A DNA stretch of 64,000 nt from positions 62,001 to 126,000 of the forward strand of contig CAVWQS010000012.1 in the NCBI GenBank assembly GCA_963757155.1. The letters run 5' to 3'. The position numbers were made by a program, and so were the translations under genes. Position 1 is the stretch's first letter. The number at the start of each line of letters is the position of its first letter. Under the pieces are notes generated by a model. It was not told the origin of the DNA and did not search any database. It saw only the letters and a list, made by a program, of their open reading frames with translations. This DNA comes from DASXQK01 sp963757155 (GTDB lineage: Bacteria; Pseudomonadota; Alphaproteobacteria; Dongiales; Dongiaceae). Shown one piece after another: positions 11,201-20,250 of the stretch.

Positions 11201-11660
11201 GCTCATACATCTGGTGCTGCCGCGGGCGCGCATCATCCATGTCCGGCGCGACCCGCTGGACGTCTGCGTCTCCTGCTTTGCCATCAACTTCTCCACCGGC
11301 CTCACCTACACCTCCGACCTGGGCGAGCTCGGGCGCACCTACCGCCGCTATCTCGAGCTGATGGCCCATTGGCGCCGGCTGCTGCCGCCGGGGGCGATGC
11401 TGGAGGTGCAGTATGAGGAGGTGGTCGGCGATCTCGAGGGCCAGGCACGCCGGCTGATCGAGTATTGCGGCCTGGCCTGGGACCCGCGCTGCCTGGAGTT
11501 CCATGAGACCCGGCGCATGGTGCGCACCGCCAGCGTCAACCAGGTCCGCCAGCCGCTCTACAACTCCTCCCTGCAGCGCTGGCGGCGCTATGAGAGGCAT
11601 CTGGGCCCGCTCATCGAGGCGCTCGGCCCCGAAGGCGCGGCCTCGGCCTTCAGCCGCTAG
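8231..11660 (+). CDS. Double-module protein TPR-sulfotransferase-TPR-sulfotransferase, frameshifted
   Basis: Module 1: TPR repeats (AERLYRKALAQQPDNFDALN onward), then sulfotransferase loop ILGFPRSGTTLVEQILASHP and HLRRDPLDTCLSCF. A Pro/Ala linker at about 9,880-9,960 leads without any stop into module 2: TPR repeats (ADKLYRRILEITPGDVSASQ), then FVTGFPRSGTTLVEQILASHP and HVRRDPLDVCVSCF. The junction lies in one frame that holds recognizable sequence on both sides, so fusion at that point does not depend on the frameshifts. Frame changes occur near 9415, 10341 (extra T), 10665 and 10887. Repaired length is about 1,140 residues. PAPS-dependent sulfation of an unknown, perhaps peptide or glycan, acceptor is expected. 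Confidence 0.75.
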
Positions 11661-11695
11661 AGCGCTATCCGATCAAACGGACCTGATTTTTCTTC

Positions 11696-11781
11696 CGTCA
11701 CCCCGGCGAAAGCCGGGGTCCAGGGCGAGTGGCAGGCACCCTCCCTGTGGCCCCTGGATACCGGCTTTCGCCGGTATGACG
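11696..11781. repeat. Palindromic intergenic repeat, copy 1
   Basis: Outer arms GTCACCCCGGCGAAAGCCGG and the matching CCGGCTTTCGCCGG...ATGACG enclose a CCAGGG...CCCTGG inner pair. The downstream tail ATGACGGAATAGAGAGTGAG extends past the palindrome and recurs at copy 3. Lies just after the stop of the double sulfotransferase gene. Confidence 0.85.
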
Positions 11782-11873
11782 GAATAGAGAGTGAGGCTTG
11801 CCGGGGGCGTCGGTTTCGCGGAATGACGAAAGTATCGGTCGCTGAGGCGCGCCGGCGGCCATTATTCCCTGGC

Positions 11874-11953
11874 CGTCACCCCAGCGAAAGCCGGGGTCCA
11901 GGGGCCACCCAGCTCGCTCGTTGCCCTGGATTCCCGCTTGCGCGGGAATGACG
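11874..11953. repeat. Palindromic intergenic repeat, copy 2
   Basis: Same family as copy 1. The right arm is of the CCCGCTTGCGCGGGAATGACG subtype while the left is of the CCAGCGAAAGCCGGGG subtype, so the two arms are mosaic. It ends 9 bases before the stop of the convergent gene and may act as its terminator. Confidence 0.85.
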
Positions 11954-11962
11954 GGAAAAGGA

Positions 11963-13030
11963 CTAGCTGATCGGCTTCGCTTGGGCGCTGGCCTTGGGCG
12001 GCCGGCGCAGGGTGAGGCTGAGGAGGGTCCGCCGGCCGGAGTCGATCGGGGCCTGCTCGCGCAGCATCTCCCCGGCATGGACGACGGCGGCCCCGGTGCC
12101 GGGACGGTAGAGATGGGGACCGTATTCGGGAAAGCGCAAACCCCCGCCCTGATAGGCCTCGGCCTCGAGATCCAGAATCAGCGAGAAGCTGCGGCCGAGG
12201 GTCTCGGGATCGGAATTGTCGCGCCGGCGATCGGTCTTGCGGCCCTCCGCCGGGCCGGCGTCCTCCTGCTGCAGCAGCAGGGCCTCGAACTGGAAATCGT
12301 CGAAGGAGAAGACCTTGTCCACCTCGGGGCCGACCCGGCGCAGGAGCAGCCGCGAGAGGGCCGCCGCCAGGGCCGCATCGGGGATCGGCGCCGGTGCGCT
12401 GGCGATGCCCTCCAGCGCCAGCAGCTGCCGGCAGGTTGCGTCATCCAGGACGCGGGGCAGGATCAGGACCGGGGCCATGCCGCCCAGGACCAGCGGCGCC
12501 TCGGCCGGGAGCTTCCGCACGACGGAGAAGGCCCAGGCGGCCTGGCCCGGCTCGGCGCCCCGCAGCGCGATCACCCGCTGATCGGGATCGAGGACGAAGC
12601 TCACGACCCCCGTCTGGGCGAATTTGGCGCCCGTGCGGAGCGCCAGATTGACCGCGCCCCGGAGGTCCGCCAGCCAGACCGCCGGCGCCGGAATGGCCTT
12701 CGAGACCATGGCCATGGAGTCGACGCCGTCATTGGTGACGATGAAGAGATCGACCCCGGCGGCGTCCAGGGCCGGCGCGATATCGGCATAGCCCTTGATC
12801 TCGTCCCACTGCTCCTGCCGGGCCGTGTTGGCGACCAGCACCAGCACCGTCGGCCGGCCCCGGACGAGCTCGTAGAACCGCTGCAGCTGGGCATTGGCGT
12901 CGGGCAGGATGAATTCGGGAATCCGGTCGCCTGGAAGGATCAGGGCCTCTTCCAGCTCACGCACCGGCGGTGCGGCGGGCCGGGTGAGCGGCAGGCTCTG
13001 AAACAATCCCTTGCCGTCTTGATCGGTCAT
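11963..13030 (-). CDS. Redoxin-like / 2OG-Fe(II) oxygenase-like fusion, probably catalytically degenerate
   Basis: 355 residues. Residues about 30-180 have an AhpC/TSA-like fold (GDRIPEFILPDANAQ, then FVLDPDQRVIALRG) but no peroxidatic cysteine: the usual Cys position reads VANTARQEQW. Residues about 190-345 resemble prolyl-4-hydroxylase-type oxygenases (GRSFSLILDL, YQGGGLRFPEYGP, SGRRTLLSL). The family HRD motif reads RRD and the distal LLHE reads MLRE, so both iron-binding histidines appear lost while the Asp and FPEYG remain. It sits between sulfotransferase genes. A binding or scaffold role is an inference; an unusual iron ligand set cannot be excluded. Confidence 0.7.
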   Translation of the reverse strand: MTDQDGKGLFQSLPLTRPAAPPVRELEEALILPGDRIPEFILPDANAQLQRFYELVRGRPTVLVLVANTARQEQWDEIKGYADIAPALDAAGVDLFIVTNDGVDSMAMVSKAIPAPAVWLADLRGAVNLALRTGAKFAQTGVVSFVLDPDQRVIALRGAEPGQAAWAFSVVRKLPAEAPLVLGGMAPVLILPRVLDDATCRQLLALEGIASAPAPIPDAALAAALSRLLLRRVGPEVDKVFSFDDFQFEALLLQQEDAGPAEGRKTDRRRDNSDPETLGRSFSLILDLEAEAYQGGGLRFPEYGPHLYRPGTGAAVVHAGEMLREQAPIDSGRRTLLSLTLRRPPKASAQAKPIS

Positions 13031-13085
13031 CTGGGGTCCGTTCTTGGAGCGGGCGTGTAGGGGGAGGCTGAGGTGTGGGGCCGTG

Positions 13086-13958
13086 TCAGGCCTGGGCGCC
13101 GGCGGCTTGCGAGGCCGGCTGCCAGTCCTTGACCGGCCAATAGCCGAAGCGGCGCATCGGGGCCTCGTTGACCGCCACCATGGTTTCCACCTGGGCCCGG
13201 GTCAGCTTCTCGCGCCACCCGCCCGCTTTGCCCTCGCGGAAGAAGCGCTCCTGGGCGGTGGAGCGCTCGCGGAAGCCATGCTCCTCCTCCTGCTTGCGCA
13301 AGGCCTTGAAGGAGGAAAGCTCGATGGCGCGGCGCAGCCGGTCGCGATCGGGCGGCAGCCCGAGGAAGCCCACCAGCCCGCCGAAGGTCTCCAGCGGGCG
13401 CAGATGCAGGTCCTCGTAGCGCATGACATGGAGCGCGCGATGGGGCCGCCCGGTCCAGCTCTCCACATGGCGCGACCACGAGCATTGCAGCTCGAAGACG
13501 CTATGGATGCCGCTGTCCGACTTGGCGTTCGGCGAGTTCATGATGTCGATGGATTCGTCGATGGTGGTGCCGTAATGGTCGGCGTGGCTGATCAGCACGT
13601 CGAGGGGATTGCGCACCACATAGATCGCGGCCGCGGTATGCTCCATGGAGATCAGCGGCCGGTCGAGATACTCCACCAGGGCGTTGTGGGTCTTGACGAA
13701 GACGTTGTCCGGCGAGGAGCGGGTGTGCATCTCCTGCACCTTGGGACGGAGGATCATGATCTCCTCGTCCGTCATCTCCTTGACGGGCTTGCGCAGGAAT
13801 TTCTGATAGAAGATGCCGCCCGAGTCGCCGAGCGAGTATTCGTCCATCCGGTTGAGGTCATAGGCCTCGTCGGGATTGCGCAGGAAATTGTGCAGGAAGG
13901 CACGGAGCCAGGTGTTGCCCGATTTGGGATAGGAGGCCAGCCAGACGATCTTGCCCAT
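13086..13958 (-). CDS. Sulfotransferase (Sulfotransfer_1 type)
   Basis: 290 residues. The 5'-PSB loop WLASYPKSGNTWLRAFL is at residues 6-22, the 3'-phosphate motif is VVRNPLDVLISHADHYG, and the C-terminal FFREGKAGGWREKLT corresponds to the RKGxxGDW region. This is the cytosolic aryl/alcohol-type sulfotransferase family, distinct from the TPR-linked types next door. The ATG at 13956-13958 is chosen because MGKIVWLASYPKSG directly opens the domain. It lies 55 bp upstream of the redoxin/oxygenase-like gene on the same strand and may be co-transcribed. Acceptor unknown. Confidence 0.88.
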   Translation of the reverse strand: MGKIVWLASYPKSGNTWLRAFLHNFLRNPDEAYDLNRMDEYSLGDSGGIFYQKFLRKPVKEMTDEEIMILRPKVQEMHTRSSPDNVFVKTHNALVEYLDRPLISMEHTAAAIYVVRNPLDVLISHADHYGTTIDESIDIMNSPNAKSDSGIHSVFELQCSWSRHVESWTGRPHRALHVMRYEDLHLRPLETFGGLVGFLGLPPDRDRLRRAIELSSFKALRKQEEEHGFRERSTAQERFFREGKAGGWREKLTRAQVETMVAVNEAPMRRFGYWPVKDWQPASQAAGAQA

Positions 13959-14199
13959 TCTCTTGCCTAGTCGATCTTGCCCAAGTCCGAGATCACCGAT
14001 GCATCGGTCGCGTCGCGAGAGCCTTGAAATCCCTCGCAACGCGCCCCTTCGGCGCGGTCGCTACTTACGGCAAAGCCGGGGCCCTGCCAAGACAAATGCT
14101 ACCCCCCGCAGCGCCGCCCGGGGGGCCCGGGCGGCCGCCGCATCCGGCGCCGGAGCCTGTCGCCCCGGCGCCGGCGCGCCGGCGGGACATGCGCCAAAC

Positions 14200-14228
14200 T
14201 TGACCCGCTGCGAGAGTTTTGGTTACTT
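14200..14228 (+). promoter_or_regulatory. Possible promoter for DUF3576-leuS-lptE-holA
   Basis: TTGACC (14200-14205), 17 bp, TTACTT (14223-14228), 57 bp before the first start codon. The -10 is weak. The remainder of the 326-bp gap (13959-14284) contains GC-rich dyads but no gene. Confidence 0.35.
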
Positions 14229-14284
14229 CCTAGGCTTGAGGGCCGTGAGGGCCTGATCCCTGAGGCCCATTCGAGGAGAAGCCG

Positions 14285-14851
14285 GTGATTTCGAGCCCGT
14301 CGGTCAGACGGCATGGCCTTTGGTTGCGTTGCGCCTTTGCCATGGCGGCCGTCGTCGCGGTCGGAATTCTCGCTGCCTGCTCCGACGTTCCGATCGACGA
14401 GAAGTATCCCAAGGAACGCATCCCGGGCGACAGCAAGCCGCGCTACGAGGATCCGGCGAGCATCTTCGGCCAGGGCGGCCTCTTCGGCGGCGACCAGGCC
14501 TCGACCAATGACGGGTCCGGCGGCGGGGGAATCGGCGTCAACAGCCTGCTGTGGCGCGCCTCGCTCGACACGGTCTCCTTCATGCCGCTGCTCTCGGCCG
14601 ATCCCTTCGGCGGGGTGATCATCACCGATTGGTACTCGCCCTCCACCACGCCCAATGAGCGTTTCAAGGTCAACATCTACATCCTCGGCCGCCAGCTGCG
14701 GGCCGACGGGTTGCGCGCCACGGTCTTCCATCAGGTCAATCAAGGCGCCGGCTGGGTCGATGCGCCGGTCGCGCCCACGGCCTCGACCGATCTGGAGAAC
14801 GCCATCCTGACGCGCGCGCGCCAGATGCGGATCGCAGGCTTGCAGCAGTAG
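14285..14851 (+). CDS. DUF3576 family lipoprotein
   Basis: 188 residues. It has an N-terminal signal with lipobox VGILAAC (lipidated Cys near residue 32), then a Gly-rich segment, then the conserved domain (LLWRASLDTVSFMPLLSADPFGG, VIITDWYS, RFKVNIYILGRQLRADGL). GTG start with GAGGAGAAG 5 bases upstream. In alphaproteobacteria this family is repeatedly found immediately upstream of leuS, as here (27-bp gap). Function is not established; an envelope location is expected from the lipobox. Confidence 0.9.
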   Translation: MISSPSVRRHGLWLRCAFAMAAVVAVGILAACSDVPIDEKYPKERIPGDSKPRYEDPASIFGQGGLFGGDQASTNDGSGGGGIGVNSLLWRASLDTVSFMPLLSADPFGGVIITDWYSPSTTPNERFKVNIYILGRQLRADGLRATVFHQVNQGAGWVDAPVAPTASTDLENAILTRARQMRIAGLQQ

Positions 14852-14878
14852 CCCCCTCTTACGAGGCTTCCCCTTCTG

Positions 14879-17456
14879 ATGTCCCGTTACAATTTCCGGC
14901 AGGCCGAGCGCAAATGGCAGGCGGCTTGGGCCGAGCAGCGCTGCTTCGAGGCGCGGATCGACGCCGGCAAGCCGAAATACTACGTCATGGAGATGTTCCC
15001 CTATCCCTCGGGGCGCATCCATATGGGCCATGTGCGCAATTACACGCTGGGCGATGTCGTCGCCCGCTTCAAGCGCGCCCGCGGCTTCAACGTCCTCCAC
15101 CCCATGGGCTGGGACGCCTTCGGCCTGCCGGCCGAGAACGCGGCCATGGAGAAGAAGATCCATCCCGCCACATGGACCTTCGACAACATCGCCACCATGC
15201 GCACGCAGCTGAAGTCGATGGGGCTCTCCCTCGACTGGAGCCGCGAGATCGCCACCTGCCATCCCGAGTACTACCGCCATGAGCAGGCGATGTTCCTCGA
15301 CATGCTGGAGGCGGGCCTCGTCTATCGCAAGGAAGCCAGCGTCAATTGGGACCCGGTCGACCAGACGGTGCTCGCCAATGAGCAGGTGATCGACGGGCGC
15401 GGCTGGCGCACCGGCGCCGTGGTCGAGCGCCGCAAGCTCGCGCAATGGTTCTTCCGCATCACCGCCTATGCCGAGGAGCTGCGCCGCGCCCTCGACGGTC
15501 TCGACCGCTGGCCGGCCAAGGTCCGGCTGATGCAGGAGAACTGGATCGGACGCTCCGAGGGTGCGCGTGCCTTCTTCAAGCTGACCGGGTCGAAATCCGT
15601 GGAAGGCGCCGACACCGTCGAGATCTTCACCACCCGGCCGGACACGCTCTTCGGCGCCTCCTTCCTGGCGATCGCGGCCGACCACCCGCTGGCCCTCGAG
15701 CTCGCCCATACCGATCCCGGACTCGCCGCCTTCATCGAGGAATGCCGCAAGACGGCGACGACGGCCGAAGCCCTGGAGACGATGGAGAAGAAGGGCTACC
15801 GCACCCAGCTGGATGCGATCCATCCCTTCGATCCCCGCTGGAAGCTGCCGATCTATGTCGCCAATTTCGTGCTCATGGAATATGGCGCCGGCGCCATCTT
15901 CGGCTGCCCCGCCCATGACCAGCGCGATCTGGATTTCGCCCGCAAATACGGCCTGCCGGTGAAGCCGGTGGTCATTCCGCCGGGCGCCGATCCGGCGAGC
16001 TTCCAGATCGACGATGTCGCCTATGTCGACGACGGCACGATCGCCCATTCGGATTTCCTCGATGGGCTCGACGTGCCCGCTGCCATCCAGCGCGCCATCC
16101 AGCGCCTGGAGGAGCTCGGCGCCGGCGAGCGCATGGTGCATTACCGCCTCCGGGACTGGCTCGTCTCGCGCCAGCGCTACTGGGGTTGCCCGATCCCCAT
16201 CATCCATTGCGATTCCTGCGGCATCGTGCCGGTGCCCAAGGCCGATCTTCCCGTGCGCCTGCCCGATGACGTCACCTTCGACCGGCCGGGAAATCCGCTC
16301 GAGCACCACCCGACCTGGAAGCATGTGACCTGCCCGCGCTGCGGCGGGCTCGGCCGGCGCGAGACCGATACCTTCGACACCTTCGTCGATTCCTCCTGGT
16401 ATTTCGCCCGCTATTGCTCGCCGCGCAGCGACCAGCCCGTCGCGGCGGAAGCGGCGCGCTATTGGCTGCCGGTCGATCAATATGTCGGCGGGGTCGAGCA
16501 TGCGATCCTGCATCTGCTCTACTCGCGCTTCTTCACCCGCGCCATGAAGCGGATCGGCCTGCTGGAGTTCGACGAGCCCTTCGCCGGGCTCTTCACCCAG
16601 GGCATGGTCTGCCACGAGACCTATCGGGACGGCGAGGGCAACTGGCTGCTGCCCGAGCAGGTGACCAAGGGCCCCGACGGCAGGCTGGCGAGCACCGTCG
16701 ACGGCAGCCCGGTCGAGATCGGCCGCTCCGAGAAGATGAGCAAGTCGAAGAAGAACGTCGTCGACCCGACCCAGATCATCGAGACCTACGGCGCCGATAC
16801 CGCGCGCTGGTTCATGCTCTCCGACAGCCCGCCGGAGCGCGATCTGGAATGGACCGAGGCGGGGGTGGAGGGCGCCTGGCGGTTCACCCAGCGGCTGTGG
16901 CGCCTGGTCGAAGGCGGCCTCGAGGCGTTGAGCGCGGCCCCGGCGGAATGGAACGGCGTCAACGGCGACGATGCGTCGATGCGCCTGCGACGCGCGACCC
17001 ACAAGACCATCGCCGGCGTGACCGAGGATATCGAGCGCTTCCGCTTCAACCGGGCGGTGGCGCGGCTCTACGAGCTCGCCAATTCCATCGACGAGCTGGC
17101 CCCCGGCGCCAATCCGGCGGCGCGGCGTGAGACGATGGAAACGCTGGTCCGCCTCCTGGCGCCGATGATGCCCCATCTGGCCGAGGAGCTGTGGCAGCGT
17201 CTGGGCCATGACGCGCTCCTCGCCGATCAGCCCTGGCCCGAGGCCGACGCCGCGCTGATCGTCGACGAATTCGGTGACCATCGCCGTGCAGGTCAACGGC
17301 AAGCTCCGGACGACGATCGAGCTGCCCCGCGACAGCGCAAGCGACGTGGCCGAGCAGGCGGCGCTGGCGAACGAGAATGTGCAACGGGCCATGGCCGGCA
17401 AGGCCGCGCGCAAGGTGATCGTCGTGCCGAACAGGATCATCAATGTGGTCGTCTAG
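14879..17456 (+). CDS. leuS: Leucyl-tRNA synthetase, one frameshift near the C-terminus
   Basis: Class I synthetase charging tRNA-Leu. The HIGH signature reads HMGH (residues 48-51) and KMSKS is at about 619-623. The CP1 editing domain (TTRPDTLFGASF onward) and the zinc-type CPRCGG segment are present. An extra T in GAATTCGG at about 17270 throws off the frame. The true tail (VTIAVQVNGKLRTTIELPRD to the TAG at 17454-17456) continues in the next frame. As leuS is essential and normally single-copy, this is almost certainly a sequence error. Repaired length is about 858 residues. The stop overlaps the lptE start by 14 bp. Confidence 0.95.
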
Positions 17457-18033
17457 CTCTTCCATAGGGTCGAGCGGCCGGGGGCTTTCCGCCCTCGCCC
17501 TCATGGCGCTCGTCGCACTGACGGCGCCGCTGGCCGGCTGCGGCTGGCAGCCGCTCTATGGCGTCACCAAAGACACGGGCGTCGCCGGCAGTGCGGCCCA
17601 GCAAATGTCCCAGATCCACATCAACCCGATCGCCGACCGGGTCGGCCAGCAGCTCTACAACACTCTGCGCGACCGGATGAACCCCCAGGGCGTGCCGCAG
17701 AATCCGACCTATGATCTCATCGTGACCCTGCGCCAGAGCGGTGCCCAATCGCTGATCAACCCCGACCAGACGGCGGCGCGCATCGATCTCACCATTTATG
17801 CCGATTACAATTTGTACAGGCGCGACGCCCCGGGGGTCTCCGTCTTCCACGGCCAATCGCGCAACACCACCTCCTATGACCTGCTGAACGACCCTTATGC
17901 CTCCGTCGTCTCGGCCGACGACGCCAAGCGGCGGAGCGCCCAGAGCCTGGCCGACGACATCGCCAACCGGCTCGCCACGTATCTGTCCCAACCGCAAGTG
18001 GCCGCCCCGCAGCCCGCTCCGGCGAGCCCCTGA
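17443..18033 (+). CDS. lptE: LPS-assembly lipoprotein LptE
   Basis: 196 residues. Signal peptide with lipobox APLAGCGWQPLYG; the CGWQPLYG motif directly after the lipidated Cys is typical of alphaproteobacterial LptE. It plugs the LptD barrel in the outer membrane during lipopolysaccharide export. The ATG overlaps the end of leuS, and holA follows after a short repeat, which is the standard leuS-lptE-holA order. A Pro/Ala-rich tail ends the protein. Confidence 0.92.
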   Translation: MWSSSSSIGSSGRGLSALALMALVALTAPLAGCGWQPLYGVTKDTGVAGSAAQQMSQIHINPIADRVGQQLYNTLRDRMNPQGVPQNPTYDLIVTLRQSGAQSLINPDQTAARIDLTIYADYNLYRRDAPGVSVFHGQSRNTTSYDLLNDPYASVVSADDAKRRSAQSLADDIANRLATYLSQPQVAAPQPAPASP

Positions 18034-18058
18034 TGCCCGCGCCCGCGAGCCCCTGATG
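18022..18058 (+). repeat. 14-bp direct repeat at the lptE/holA junction
   Basis: GCGAGCCCCTGATG occurs at 18022-18035 and again at 18045-18058. The first copy contains the lptE stop and the second ends in the holA ATG. It suggests a small duplication that moved the overlapping stop/start pair 23 bp apart. Confidence 0.7.
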
Positions 18059-19126
18059 AAGGTCGCGCCGCGAGATCTCGGGCGTTTCCTCAAAACGGCC
18101 GAGGCGAGCGTCGCTGCCGTCCTCTTCTACGGTCCCGACCAGGGGCTGGTGCGCGAACGGGCAATCGAGCTCATCACCCGCCTGGCAGGCGATGTCCGCG
18201 ACCCCTTCCGCGTCGCCGAGCTGACGCCGGCGCAGCTGAAGGAGGATCCGGTCCGCCTCGCCGACGAGGCCGCGGCGTTGTCGCTGACCGGCGGCCGGCG
18301 CGTCCTCAGGCTGCGCGAGGCCGGCGACGGGCTGACCCAGGCGCTCAGCGAGCTTCTGGCGGAGACGACGCCCGCCGCCTTTCTCGTCCTGGAAGCAGGC
18401 GAGCTGGGCCCCCGCTCCAGCTTGCGCGGCCTGTTCGAGCGCGCCGCCCAGGCGGCGGCCATCGCCTGCTATCTCGACGATGAAGGCGCCCTCCAGCAGG
18501 TGATCGCCGATTGGCTGAAGACCCATGGCCTGACGGCGGATCGCGATGCGCTGGACTTCCTCATGTCGCGCCTGGGCGGCGACCGGGGCGTCACCCGGCA
18601 GGAGCTGGAGAAGCTGGCGCTCTATGTCGGGCCGGGGGCCAAGCGGCTGACCCTGGCCGATGCCGCCATGGTCGTCGGCGACAGCTCGGCCTTGACCTTG
18701 GACGACCTGGCGCTGGCACTGGCCGACGGGGATCGCGCGGCGCTGGACCGCGCCTATGGCCGGGCCCTGGAGGAAGGCAGCGATGCGATCGCCATCCTGC
18801 GGGCCGCGGGCCGCCATCTGCTGCGCCTGCATCAGGTGGCGAGCGCGCCGGATGCGGGGACCGCGCTCCGGGCGCTGCGGCCGCCGGTCTTCTTCAAGCT
18901 CGAGCAGCGCTTTATGTCGCAGCTCCGGCTGTGGCCCGCGGCGCGGCTGACCGAGGCCCTCGATCGCCTGGTCCAGGCAGAGGCCCGGATCAAGACCAAT
19001 GCCCAGCCGAAGGATGCCATCGCCGAGCGCGCCTTGCTGGAGGTCGCCAGCCTGGCGCGGAGTCCCGGGGAGGGGCCCAGAGCGGACGGGCGAACACAAG
19101 GCGCTGCAAGACCCGCACGATCTTAA
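18056..19126 (+). CDS. holA: DNA polymerase III delta subunit
   Basis: 356 residues, the usual size. It opens MKVAPRDLGRFL and continues AVLFYGPDQGLVRERAIELI, the AAA+-like N-terminal domain of the clamp-loader delta subunit. EDPVRLADEAAALSLTGGRR and the later LTLDDLALALADGDRAALDRAY belong to domains II-III. It opens the beta sliding clamp within the clamp loader. The ATG at 18056 sits in TGATGA after the second copy of a 14-bp repeat. In relatives parB usually follows convergently; here a glycosyltransferase block intervenes. Confidence 0.93.
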   Translation: MKVAPRDLGRFLKTAEASVAAVLFYGPDQGLVRERAIELITRLAGDVRDPFRVAELTPAQLKEDPVRLADEAAALSLTGGRRVLRLREAGDGLTQALSELLAETTPAAFLVLEAGELGPRSSLRGLFERAAQAAAIACYLDDEGALQQVIADWLKTHGLTADRDALDFLMSRLGGDRGVTRQELEKLALYVGPGAKRLTLADAAMVVGDSSALTLDDLALALADGDRAALDRAYGRALEEGSDAIAILRAAGRHLLRLHQVASAPDAGTALRALRPPVFFKLEQRFMSQLRLWPAARLTEALDRLVQAEARIKTNAQPKDAIAERALLEVASLARSPGEGPRADGRTQGAARPARS

Positions 19127-19327
19127 GAAGCCGTAATGAGCATCGCCGTCGACGTGTAGAAAAATTCAGGGAACCCAGGCCGCCGGATTCTGCTTTAACA
19201 CAATATTGACGCCGATCGATCTCTATCAGTGGCGAATTCGATCTCCGCTGGACTTTCGTCCCGCCCTTTCAAGGTAAAATATCCGCATGGCAATGGCTCG
19301 GAGCATTTCGCGGCGGCGGGTTAACTC

Positions 19328-20227
19328 ATGCTCGGTCTGCCGGCGATGACCAAAGTCTCGCGGACACCCATGCCCGGCGACAGCGCTGTGGCGGCGGAGA
19401 GCATGCCGCAAATCTCCATCATCGTGGCCTCGCTCGATGCCGGTCCGATGATCGGACGCTGCCTCAACAGCATCGCCGAATGCGGCTATCCCGCGGTCGA
19501 GGTGATCGTCGCCGACGGCGGCTCCAAGGACGAAACGCTGGAGAGCCTGGAGGCGTCGCGCCGGCGCATGGGCGGGATGCTGACCTGGATCTCCGAGCCC
19601 GACGGCGGTATCGCCGACGCTTGGAACAAAGCCGTATCCATGGCCAAAGGGGAGTGGCTGCTCTTTCTCGGCGCCGACGATACGATCGCCAGCCCCACGG
19701 TGCTGGCGCGCATGGCCTTGCATCTCGAGACGGCGTTTCCCAAGCATCGGGTCGTCTACGGCCAGGTCGCCTTCGTCGATCACGAGGGCCATGTGCTCCG
19801 CCTCATGGACAGGCCCTGGGCGCCGGTGGAGTTCCGGAGCTGCCGCTACAACCTTCCCCATCAGGCCGTCTTCCACCACCGCTCCCTGTTCGCCGAATAC
19901 GGCAGCTTCGATGCCAGCCTCAGGATCGTCGCGGATTTCGACTTCCTGCTCCGCCATCTCATGACCGCGGAGCCGCTGCATGTGCCGCGGCTCGTGGTGG
20001 CGAAGATGCGGGTCGGCGGGGCGTCGACCGCGACCCTGCTGGCGCCGGTCGGCGTCAAGGAGCAGATCCGGCTCTACCAGCGCCATGTCGGTGGAATATC
20101 CGCCGTTCTCACCGGTGCGCTGTTCAAGGCCTGGATAAAGATCGCCCTCTATCACATCGGCGGCGACGGCCTCGTCTTTCAGGTCGGCCGCGCCTATCGT
20201 TCCATGACGCTGCGCGGACAGGCCTGA
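19328..20227 (+). CDS. Family 2 glycosyltransferase
   Basis: 299 residues. GT-A fold: ISIIVASLDAGPMIGRCL (29-46), DGGSKDET (63-70) and the DxD-like GADD (115-118) that holds the metal and nucleotide sugar. WISEPDGGIADAWNKAV is typical of the WcaE-like branch acting in exopolysaccharide or O-antigen assembly. First gene of a four-gene plus-strand set (to 24115) that interrupts the usual holA-parB junction. The 200 bp before it is relatively AT-rich and probably holds the promoter. Donor and acceptor sugars are unknown. Confidence 0.9.
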   Translation: MLGLPAMTKVSRTPMPGDSAVAAESMPQISIIVASLDAGPMIGRCLNSIAECGYPAVEVIVADGGSKDETLESLEASRRRMGGMLTWISEPDGGIADAWNKAVSMAKGEWLLFLGADDTIASPTVLARMALHLETAFPKHRVVYGQVAFVDHEGHVLRLMDRPWAPVEFRSCRYNLPHQAVFHHRSLFAEYGSFDASLRIVADFDFLLRHLMTAEPLHVPRLVVAKMRVGGASTATLLAPVGVKEQIRLYQRHVGGISAVLTGALFKAWIKIALYHIGGDGLVFQVGRAYRSMTLRGQA

Positions 20228-20250
20228 AGCCCATATCGTCCTGCCGAGAT

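Noticed and set aside
11696..11953. Two adjacent palindromic repeats as a possible CRISPR
   Set aside because: Only two units, arms not identical, no regular spacers and no cas genes; they belong to a dispersed palindromic family.
14099..17443. Open frame of over 1,100 codons antisense to leuS
   Set aside because: A mirror of high-GC codon bias on the opposite strand; low-complexity Arg/Gly/Asp-rich translation with no domain, while the plus strand encodes a clear LeuRS.
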